In this document: positions 10,565 to 20,400 of the stretch, piece after piece
Numbering within the stretch: the first letter of the stretch is position 1
Layout: each line of letters starts with the position of its first letter
From: Notospermus geniculatus
Lineage: Eukaryota; Nemertea; Pilidiophora; Heteronemertea; Lineidae
Reading direction: 5' to 3'
DNA: 64,000 nt
Assembly: GCA_002633025.1 (NCBI GenBank)
Contig: NMRB01000719.1
Coordinates: 96,215-160,214 of the forward strand
Notes under the pieces: model-generated
The model's database searches: none
The model's input: only the letters and a program-made list of their open reading frames with translations
Told to the model about the DNA's origin: nothing
Made by a program: the position numbers and the translations under genes

Positions 10565-11640
10565 TTTAGCTCACCGTGGTGAGCTTATACAATGGTTGTG
10601 CGTCCGTCGTCGTCGTCGTGTTCCGTTAGCAGGGCACGTTTCGTAACCGCCAGAGCTATTGATCTGAAACTTGCTACATATATACCCCTAGGTCAGATGA
10701 CCCATGACACCAAGTTTCGGTCCGATTCGACTCTTAGCTTGGCCACCAGGTGGCGGAAACCGAAAACACAAAAAGTGCAATAACTCCTGAACTAATGACT
10801 AGATCTTCTCCAAATTTTTATCATAGGTGTATCTAATAAGGATACATAACATATATAACGGGTTTTTGATTTGACCTACTTTTCAAGGTCACAGAGGTCA
10901 AAGTTCGACAAAAGTGACGAACCTGCCACAGTTTGTCATTATTTCACCAAGCGACTTCATATCTTGCATAAACATGCATTGGAGGGGTACCTTTAAAAAT
11001 ACCAAGTTTCGGCCCGATTGGACATCCAATATGGCCGCCAGGTGGCGTAACCTGAAAATCAAGTAACTGCTATTACTCAGGAACGACTTGACGTGGAGTG
11101 CTCAAATTTGATATTTACGTCCCTCTAGATGACCTTTACATGCATGTCGAATTTCGGACTGATTTGACTTCCAAGATGGCCACCAGGTGGCGTAACCCAA
11201 AAATCATCAAAGTGCTGTAACTCAGGAACGACTTAACCCAAAGTGCTCCAATTTGCTATGTGGCCCCCTGCAGATGACCTTTATGTGCATGTGAAGTTTC
11301 GGCCTTATCGGACACCCAATATGGCCGCCAGGTGGCGTAACCCGAAAATCATCAAAGTGCTGTAACTCAGGGACGACTTGACCCAAAGCGCTCCAATGTG
11401 CTATGTGGCCCTCTGCAGATGATCTTTATGTGCATGTGAAGTTCTGGCCCAATCGGACATCCAATATGGCCGCCAGGTGGCGTAAACCGAAAATCGTCAA
11501 AGTGCGGTAACTCAGGAACGACGTGTCCCAAAGTGCACCTACTCGGGAATGACTTGACCCAGATTGCTCATCCCTCTGTCATGTCTGTCATTAGACTGTT
11601 ATGTCCAACCCGGTGAGCACATGGTCCATGGACCATTTCA
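10565..11640 (+). repeat. Interspersed repeat with about 145 bp tandem units
   Basis: The stretch begins with the hairpin AGCTCACCGTGGTGAGCT and ends near CCGGTGAGCACATGG. From about 10,920 to 11,560 a unit of roughly 145 bases recurs about four times, each with GGCCGCCAGGTGGCGTAA and CTCAGGAACGACTTGACC-like words. It lies inside the TIR element and has no open frame of note. Confidence 0.75.
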
Positions 11641-12110
11641 TTTCTCCTGTTTTTTTTTCTTTTGGCTTTTTTCTGAAAATACTCTAAATCCACCAAACAA
11701 AAATGTAATCTGCTGAAATATGGACTTTCGTAATTTAGAAATTATTCGTACATGTAGCTTCATTTTTTACTGCCGCGCGACTAATTCACTTTTAACCGTG
11801 GTGCTAGCAGAGAGGGCCACTCACCAACACCTCCTCATGAATAATTAATGAGGCCCATCAGCTCGCTGAGCAAGGCTGAATTTGTTCATTGCATATCCAT
11901 CCGGCTCGCTGTGCAACTGCGCAACACAAATCTGCTCAGAGAGCGGCTCGCTATCTAAGAGCATGACGGATCGTTGCACAGAGAGCGGCTCGCCAAATAA
12001 CACCAGCCTATTTTTTATAGTGTAAAGAAATTTCCCTTCATCTGATACATTCATCCATCCAAAATTCATCTGTCTTGGAGATGTGATTGATGAGAATCAA
12101 ACATGATGCT

Positions 12111-13078
12111 CAGGGGCGGATCCAGGGGGGGGGAGTAGGGGGTGCGCACCCCCCTTCCGGGCCAGAGTGCCCTTTTTCGGCATAGGGTGCCTTTTTCGGC
12201 AGAGAGTGCCTTCTTCGGCACAGAGTCGAAAAAGGCATTTCCATGCCGGGAAATGGCGTAAAAGCACTCTTTATTTTCAAAAATTTTTCCCCGATATTTC
12301 GCCTCTATAGGATGCCTCTTTCGGCAGAGAGTGCCTTCTTCGGCAGAGAGCCAAAAGGCATTTCCATGCCGGGAAATGGCGTAAAAGCACTCTTTATTTT
12401 CAAATTTTTTCCCCAATACTTCGCCTCTATAGGAGGCCTCTTTCGACAGAGAGTGCCTTCTTCGGCACAGACCCGAAAAAGGCATTTTCATGCCGGGAAA
12501 TGGCGTAAAAGCACTGTTATTTTCTAAAATTTTCCCGGAGGAGGCCCCCCGGACCCCCCGCCGATGGACTATGGCGCTCGCTGCTAGGGACTACGGCCCT
12601 GTCCAGGTCACTCGCACCTTTCATCGAAGATGCTCTTTAGACATAGGCCTATAACAAATTTGAATTCCGGGCTTCAAACGGAAATTGATGTAAATTTGAA
12701 TCCGTTGTTTAAATCGCATGCCCGCTGCACACGATCAAATTTTTTCATCAGTTGTTTTTTAAATTCACATTCCGGGCCTATTGGGGGCTTCAATGTATAA
12801 ACCCGCATGTAGGCCTTTATTGAGCATATTCAGAAAATTGAATGAAAAATTTGATCGTGTACAGCGGGCATTAGTCTCTGAAGAGGCCAGGCCCCGTATT
12901 CATAAAACTACTTAAGTCTAAGTATGACACTTATCCTTTGTTCAACACAAAAGATAAGTATCATACTTAGACTTAAGTAGCTTTATGAATGTGGGGCCTG
13001 GGCTTTTCCTTAGGGTATTGCCTTTTTGGCCCAGTCTGCACCCCCCCCCCCGTAGGCAAAATCCTGGATCCGCCCCTG
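12111..13078. mobile_element. CAGGGGCGGATCC element (hAT-like), 968 bp
   Basis: The inverted ends are CAGGGGCGGATCCAGG and CCTGGATCCGCCCCTG. Copy B reads CATGATGCCGTATCC uninterrupted at the insertion point (about 26,740). Flanking duplication is imperfect (ATGCT/ATGCC). CAGGG termini are typical of hAT-related elements. Inside, a unit of about 120-125 bases recurs nearly three times (about 12,170-12,530), and a hairpin MITE is nested. No transposase. Confidence 0.85.
12890..12998. mobile_element. Hairpin MITE nested in the preceding element
   Basis: The left arm (GGCCCCGTATTCATAAAACT) pairs with the right arm ending GAATGTGGGGCC. The arms cover nearly the whole element, leaving a small loop around 12,935-12,950. 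Confidence 0.85.
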
Positions 13079-13185
13079 ATGCCGTATCCTCCCTTGCTGT
13101 TGATGTCAGTATTTTACCTTGAGGTCAGTGTATGTTGTGCTTACTTTCCCTTGAAGAAGTGAAGGCCTTCGTGATATTCTTAAAG

Positions 13186-13581
13186 CAAATATAATGGCTC
13201 GTGGTGTTTGTTTACATTCAGTTGGGCGCCATCTCAATTAACATGATTAATATCAAGCGTCATTTTGAGAAAAAGGCGAAAGAAGGATTTTAGTTTAATG
13301 GGAAATGCATTAGACAGCCAAACTTCGGAGGCGTATTCTGCAAAATCTACCGCTTCAAAATCAATGAGAATTGCACAAAATGTACATTTTGACGGACTGA
13401 ATTTGAAAACGTCATTAACCCATTTTTACAAATTTTTAATGGAACCTCGTCCCCAGTGTTTACGTTCGCATATTTGCACAGGTTTTGCATATGATTGGAG
13501 CACGGCTTTGCCTGGAGGCGAGATTCACTCTCTATGGAAGGTACCACCAAAAATGTAAACAAACTCTGCGAGCCATTTGCT
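13186..13581. mobile_element. 396 bp MITE with TTAAAG flanks
   Basis: The ends are inverted (GCAAAT...GGCTCG against CGAGCCATTTGC). The element is flanked by TTAAAG (13,180-13,185 and 13,582-13,587). Copy B at about 26,840-26,850 has the empty site CTTAAAGTGATAAAG. A 97-codon frame inside is incidental. Confidence 0.85.
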
Positions 13582-13879
13582 TTAAAGTGATAAAGCCACT
13601 TTCAGTTCTCTCTTGAGAATCCTGAAGATCCCAAATTGCAGACTGATTCATAGTAAACATTCATCTGGCAGTCAGTTTACATGAACATACTCTTTATTTT
13701 TTCACATGCTGTACTCTTTAGGAGGACCATATTTACAGAATTTCATTGATGCTACTTCATATGAAGCCATTCAGAGAAATAAATATTTGGTCTTTGTTCA
13801 TTTTCTTTTGTTCCAGTTTCATTTCTTTTAATTTCCTTCTATTTGTTTTGTTACAGAAAAAAATAGACAACAATGTACA

Positions 13880-14497
13880 CATTGTCACGACAGGTAGCGC
13901 TCGTACCTCGCACTGACCTGTCACCGCGCGCGCAACGCGTCATGGGAAATTTTGGGACTACTTGTTGCATTTTCAAGATGGCGGGAATTCCTCGCTTCGG
14001 CTTGATAAATTGCAGAATCTCGTCCAATAGGCCTACCTAGGATGTCTCCGTGTGTGGGTATCACATTATCCGTCATGATTATGACATACATAGGCCTATT
14101 TTGTGTGAGATATGCTGTACATGTCATGTTAGCCACTGGCAGCTGGTTGGTGCGTCGTCACATACGTTTACACTATGTTACAGCACAGTGACAGTTAGCT
14201 GCCGAGGTAAAATCACAAATAGCATCCTTTTCTTCTCAACAATGTCATGTCTGTGGCAATTTCTCATCAGAAATGACAAATCCATCAATTATTGGCAAAG
14301 TCGGCAAGAAATAATCCTCATATTGCTATTTTCCTTGGGTTTACTTTCGTGGCGCAGTGGATCACGTGATCACCCATTTCTGGGTGTGATTCGGCTTGCG
14401 TATTTAGAAACACGCCGAATTCGGTGTGATGCGGCTCGTGCGGACACAGGTTGGTGAGTCCATAACGCCGCCTAGCGCCGACCTGTGAAACACAATG
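13880..14497. mobile_element. 618 bp TIR element with perfect 9 bp target duplication
   Basis: The 9-mer CAATGTACA flanks it (13,871-13,879 and 14,498-14,506) and occurs once at the empty site in copy B (about 27,106-27,114). The ends are CATTGT and ACAATG with further inverted ACAGGT...GCGC matches. A 9 bp duplication points to a Mutator-like superfamily. No transposase frame is visible. Confidence 0.9.
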
Positions 14498-14538
14498 CAA
14501 TGTACATACTAATTATATTAAATTTTAATAAGCATCAC

Positions 14539-15103
14539 CCGTGGCGTGAACAGTAAACACGATGATTGGCATTGTTCTTGCCTTATTGTGTTGATTATTG
14601 CTCATTCTTTCCGGAGTTTTGCTCATTCTTTCCGGAGTTTTGATGACTCTGGGGTTTGATTTGAGTTGTCACCTTGATTCAATTCAGCATGTTCAGGGGA
14701 GGGTTGCTTTCATCAGCGTGAAAAGCCGAGTTACTAGAAAATAATGGACAACTATTTCTATGCTGACAACATGTTCTTGAGATCTAGTTACAAGCATGCA
14801 TTATAACAACATGCATCATAACATCAAATTCTGCAAGTTGAACTTGTTGAATGAACAGATTGGATGCATCAAGAATGTCATGGTCCCAGATCGGCAAATT
14901 ACACTGTATTATAATGAAATGGTATAGACTGTTCTCAAATTGACATGCTGGTTGAGATTTCAGCGGAAGTGGGTATTTGTATGAATTAAATTGTCTGATG
15001 GCTCTCTTCATCAGTGCATGTACATGTATGTAACTTGTCCATGTACAGTGAAGGCAGTTACTTTGCTCAATCCTTCAATGACTCAACAATAAATCCTGTT
15101 AAT
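14539..15103. other. Unique stretch after the end of copy A
   Basis: Homology to copy B ends at about 14,538. A 21-base direct repeat (GCTCATTCTTTCCGGAGTTTT) occurs twice in tandem at about 14,600-14,642. No gene seen. Confidence 0.6.
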
Positions 15104-16809
15104 CAGGGCTCCCAGTGGGGTCAGAGAAAAAAATAGGAAACTGTGGGTGAAAAAAAAGGACAGGTCAAAAACGAACAAATTAATGCTTAAATAACAAGAA
15201 ACTGATGAAACTGTAAGGAAGGTTAACAAAGTAAATAAAAAATACAACAGAATGAAACAAAAGTTAGAGAATAGGAAACATTGTGACTGTGAAAATAATA
15301 CTGTGAAGCACCTTGGACACCTACTGTCCCTCCCCTCCCCCCAAGTGTGAAGGACTTAAATGGCATGGTATGACAAATCGGTATGAAAAGACAGGCCCAT
15401 GTCCAGAATTTCAAACAGAGGGGGTCCAGCGGATGAAGGGTGGAGCCAGAGGGGGAGCGCGAGGGGGTGTCCCCCCCCCGCGTAGGAAATTTTGTAAAAT
15501 CTACACACCGAAGATGCCATTTCCCAGCATTTCAGCCTTGAACATGTCTTTGCTGAGTGAACCTGGTCACATCCTAGCAGCTGCTAGAACTGTATCAGAG
15601 CAGGGGTCTAAAGTTTTGAGAACCCGCTAGGCCCTTCACCTACCTGCCCCTCTCCCTGTCATTTATGCTGTCTTGAAGTGATATGGGTAAAAAAATCTAT
15701 GACGTGCGCGGGCAGGGGGGCCGGACCCCCTGGACCCCTCTCTGGACACGCACCTCAATCATTGTTTTATTTTTTTACTTCACCCAGTAGGCCTATGTAG
15801 AGAACCAAAGAAAGTAAAAAAGCCCAATATGACAGTGGCAGTGGATGGGAGTGATAATCCAGCTCACATCATACCAGTCATGAATAAATTTATAAACTGC
15901 ATGATGACTTGGAAAATTACATCCAGAGCCAAGGGCACACTCCTTCGCAGAGGTCAGTGCTCCACTACGTTACGCTATACTGACTCTCTGCCAACATACG
16001 GCCGAACTACTTCCAGATCCTCCGCGGCGCCCACGATTGGGCTGCCAGCACTGGAAACTCCAGTGAAAACGCTGAATTACAAGTGTTTTGGATGCCTCTC
16101 AACAATCCTTATTTTCTTTGGCCAGAAAGTTCAAACATTCAAGCTGTTTTGGTCTTAAAATCAACTGTTCATCGTATCTTTTCACACATCTCTCCAAAAT
16201 CGGGTCCATGCTGTCAAAACAGTAGCACGTGTCAATGTTTCCAACACGGAGATCATGTGCCGAGTATCTGGCCTCTGATTGGTCGAGCGCCGAGACGGCT
16301 CACGGCATTTGCTCGAAACTTTGCGCAGTAGTGCGCAAAATTCCTAACATCAAATTAATGTTTTCCTCCATATTATCCCAGTTTGTGGCTATAGAATGAA
16401 ATAATAACGATTATCAAAGTCATTGGATGCGTTTCACGCATTATTAGCGACCGCCATATTGTGGAGCGAAATGCCTTCTGGGAACGAGTTTGAGCCAAGG
16501 GTTGTCAATCCCTTTCAGTCCCATGCTAACAAATTTCAAAGCTAAAGTACATATTAACATTTTCCCTAGTACTAGTTGAGAAGTTATTTTATTACACACT
16601 GTTGATAAATAAAGTTGGGAAAGTAAGAAGAGTGTTGAACAATGTCGATTATGTATACATAGGACTGCTGTAGCCACAATCACAAGATTTACAAAAAAGA
16701 CACTTGAGGCCAGAAAAAAAATAGGACAAACCCTCAAAAAATAAGCAAAAAAGGACAAAAAGGACAAGTACTCAAAATGATAGGAAAAAAAGGACAACTG
16801 GGAGCCCTG
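15104..16809. mobile_element. 1.7 kb TIR element with CAGGGCTCCCAG ends
   Basis: CAGGGCTCCCAGT on the left is matched by ACTGGGAGCCCTG on the right, continuing into inverted tracts of CCTATT/AATAGG and poly-A/poly-T. It is flanked by GTTAAT on both sides. CAGGG termini suggest a hAT-like origin. A G-rich segment around 15,415-15,490 may be a second nested element. No transposase recognised. Confidence 0.75.
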
Positions 16810-16815
16810 GTTAAT

Positions 16816-17011
16816 GGGGAACTTTCCTGCCGTTAGAGGCCGCCTGTTAGCGGTCCAGGAACGTCACGAATTTGACGTCACATGCATGAGCCACGGCGCC
16901 AACGTCATTATGGATAACGTTGTGGCATGCATTTCTGCCCTGTGACGTCAAATTTCATGACGTTCTTGGACCGCTAACTCGTAGCGGCCTCTGATGGCAC
17001 GAAAGTTCCCC
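16816..17011. mobile_element. Hairpin MITE carrying TGACGTCA words
   Basis: Almost the whole 196 bases fold on themselves: GGGGAACTTTC on the left pairs with GAAAGTTCCCC on the right, and GTTAGAGGCCGC and TTTGACGTCAC also find inverted partners. Shorter relatives with the same GTTAGAGG/CCTCTAAC and TAGCGGTCC words occur at 51,666-51,770 and 53,669-53,998. Confidence 0.88.
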
Positions 17012-17221
17012 ATTGTCCCAATGCCTGTGGAATTTGTGGTGTTGAAAACAGACATTTAGTAACAACAATTAGAGAATTGCACCATAACATCTGCATACTG
17101 GTAAAACAAGGCAGCACCTTTGATGACATCCATGTACATGTAGTTTCTTCGATTACTCCACAAAACATGGAGAAGGCCTATTATGCTTCACTGGTAAACC
17201 ATTCACTTGAGACTTTTCTTC

Positions 17222-17227
17222 TTTATT
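17222..17227 (-). terminator. Poly(A) signal of shugoshin copy B
   Basis: AATAAA on the minus strand lies 135 bases beyond the TAA stop at 17,362, a usual distance for a 3' untranslated region. Confidence 0.6.
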
Positions 17228-17361
17228 TGTCCTGAAACAATTGGAACAGCATGAAAAACATGGAGGAATTCTGAACCAATCTGAAGGGACTACAAGTCAC
17301 GTGCTTACTGTGCCGGGATTCAATAATGCTCAAGATTAAGCCAGGGTCGCACACTGTTGCC

Positions 17362-17461
17362 TTATTTCCCACCTTTTTTCCTTGACTTGACAGATTCTGG
17401 TGATTGGCCCACTCCGTAATCATACTTGATTCCTGTCATTTTGTACCCTTGTCTCATTTTC
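17362..17461 (-). CDS. SGO1: Shugoshin copy B, last exon
   Basis: It enters after TCTTCAG in phase 2, completes the Lys codon of the SGO motif, and continues KMRQGYKMTGIKYDYGVGQS to a TAA after a basic tail (SRKKGGK). Confidence 0.85.
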
Positions 17462-20400
17462 CTGAAGAGGAAATGAATACACAGAAATTCAATGTTTTAC
17501 GTGTGACAATTCCATATTCTATTTTAGAAGGGGGAATACTGGTATTTTCATGATCTTGTCTCAAACAAGTAAGCCCTGGGCTAGAAATATAACTCACTTG
17601 TTCAGATTCTGCTCCTTGTATGACACTGTGCCTCGATTCCTGCGAGGTCTCTTGGCTGGTAGCTCCTCACTGAAATATGCAATTGAGATCACTACACTAA
17701 ATATTCAGTGCTGTTGGCCTCAATCCAAGGATGAACATAGGCTACATTATAGGAGATTACATGCACCGTTGGCACCTCCATTCCCATGCATGTGACAGTC
17801 ATCATTGTTTCAAATCTTGATATCTGGAGATTCTCGTTGAAATCCGACCTCTCACCTGTTATTCTCTTCTATCTCTACACTCTGACGCTCCTTCACAACA
17901 ACTCCTGGAGAGTTCATCTCCAAGTCTGCCAGCGGTGCCCGAGTCATCACGTATCGTTTATTTTTTCTGATGATAGGACTTTCCTGTTCAACCTGATGGA
18001 AAAATCAGCAAATAATACTCAAATATGAAGTTCAACAGTTCAGTCTATATTCATATTCATAAAACCTTGCTAGCTTAGTTGGTTGCTAGTTGTGTACATT
18101 GGCCTGTACAAACTAGGCACTTTAGCAGGCAACTAAGCCTAGCAAAGTTTTATGAATATGAGCCCAGGACTTTTGATCGAGGCCCCCAGGGACTATATAA
18201 TATTGATCCAAAGAGCATACTTACATGCTCCTCTCCTTCCAGCTTCTCGGGTGCCACATTCTGCTTGGGTGGCACTTTACCCGGCCTCTCTCTTCCCCGT
18301 GTCTGACTGGTCCTTTCTCCCTTCTTCATCTTTTTGTCAGCTTCTTGTGTCTCTCTCCCAACAGCTGACTGCTCCTCATTGGTCGGTCCATTGTCCCCAA
18401 TGTCACATTCGTTATCATCAGGTTTCTCAGCGGACATCACATCACCCAGCTCGACTTGACAATCGCCATCTAATGTACAAGTCTCAGTATTCCCATGCCT
18501 CAGTGATCCTCTCCTGTCCTCTGAGCTCGCGAGCCTGGACCTACGAGTCTTTTTTCCTTTGTGTTCCTTTGTTTTTGTTTGACTCTCAGTAGGAGAATCA
18601 ATCTGTGTGGTCTTCTCAAAGTCAACTCCCTCAACAGCTTTGACCAGTGCACTCTTCTCCCAGAAATTTGATACATCCCCAAAGGTATCATCACTAGCAG
18701 CCACATCCAGAGACAGACATTCATTTTCTGGCCGTGTGTTCTCTCCAGATATCAGCTCCACAGATCTTCCATCATCGTCACCAACACGATCAGAAAGATG
18801 TTCGCAACTTTCCAGAGAAGTCTTTGTTTCCTTCAGCTTCTTTCCATCATCTGTCCCTGCAGGTTGGTCCAGGCTGAGTCTTTTCTTCCCCTGAGCCGCT
18901 TTGAGTGACCTATCCTCAGCATCAGCAACACAATCATCAACACTTTTTCCGACCCCAGGAGGACGAGCGTCGTTCATCCCCTTCTGTTTCTCAATGGCTT
19001 CGTCATCATTGTCTTGCTGTGATGTTGTAACTGCATTGACATCATCAGGTATTGGTTGTGATCCAGTCTTAGGCATAGAATGCTTTCTTACTGTTGGCAA
19101 TGTCTCCTCATCGTGTAGCGATGGCCCTGCTTTCGTTACTCTTTTTCTCTTTGACTGTGTTTCCTTGGATTTCACATCCAATTCCTGGCTCAATTCCCCA
19201 ACCATCTTGTTCAATTTGTTATGACCTTCTGTTGTTGTTCTCAGAGTTTCACTATCTTTCTTTCCTTTTGATCTTTTTGATGTTCGTTTGTCTGTTTTTG
19301 TCACTTTCACTGATTTCTCATCATCGTCACTGCCGGCTGCAGTGATGGTGACTGTCTCTCTTCGTGGCCTGGAGGCAGGTTTCAAGGACGATTTCCTCAT
19401 TAATGTGGGGGCATAATCCCCATCTCCCCTGTCGTCCTCATCATCATCTTCATTGCCGGCAGCTGCTGCAACGGTGACGGTCTGTCTTCGTGGCCTGGAG
19501 GCAGGTTTCAAGGACGATTTGGACGATTTCCTTGTTAATGTTGGGACATAATCGTCATCCGCCTTGTCGTCATCATCATCATCTTCACTGCCGGCAACTG
19601 CTGCGAAGGTGACGGTCTGTCTTCGCGTTCTGGAGGCAGGTTTGAGGCATGATTTACTTGTTTCTGCGGGGACATAATCTTCATCCGCCTTGTCATCCAC
19701 CGTGCTCTCATCATCATCACTGCCGGCAGCTGTTGCGATGGTGACTGTCTGTCTTCGCGTCTTGGTAGCAGGTTTGAGGGATGATTTCCTTGTGTCTGTG
19801 GGGGCATAATCTTCATCTTTCTTGTCGTCCACCATACTGTTAGTATCCTCATCATCGTTACTGCCAGCTGCTGCAATGGTGATTGTCTGTCTTCGTGCCC
19901 AAGGGGCAGGTTTGAGGGATGATTTTCTTTTTTCTGTGGGGGCATAATCTTCATCCTCAGTGCTGCTGGCTTCAGAGGTGGAGTTGGTCATTTTCTTCCT
20001 TGGTATCCGACTTTTACTCCTGGCATCTTTTGCTTGAGATTTTTCAATGCAACCAGAAACTGCAGCGTCCTGTTTGCTTACCGGTTCTTTTGCACTTTTT
20101 CTCCCGGACTTTTTGTCGAGCGAGTGTTTGCTGATCTCCAGACCTCCTTCATTCCTCCTTGACTCTTCAGATGACACATCACCAGCTTTGTTTTTCTTCA
20201 ACTTCCCATGTTTTTCATTCTCCTCACGATATGCGTTAAGTGTTGCATGGACGTTATGAACTGACTCATTAGCCGAGATATCAAATACACCTTTTGTTTG
20301 TTGTTTAGCAGGGCTCAGACCAAGGAAATCAAAGGCCGATGGAGGATTGGACGTCGGTAACTCGATAGGTTTAGATTTCTGTTTCGAACGGCTTCTCTTA

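Larger units (their letters stand above)
10116..12008. mobile_element. 1.9 kb TIR transposon with 8 bp target duplication
   Basis: The element sits between two perfect copies of TATTTTTT (10,108-10,115 and 12,009-12,016). Copy B has a single TATTTTTT followed by ATAGTG at the same place (about 26,640-26,655). The ends share inverted GGCGAGCC and GCTCTCTGTGCA blocks. An 8 bp duplication fits a hAT-like element. No transposase is seen. It carries a tRNA-like segment and a 145 bp tandem array, so it is non-autonomous and composite. Confidence 0.88.

Noticed and set aside
13265-13558. 97-codon plus-strand ORF
   Set aside because: Lies wholly inside a MITE that is absent from copy B.
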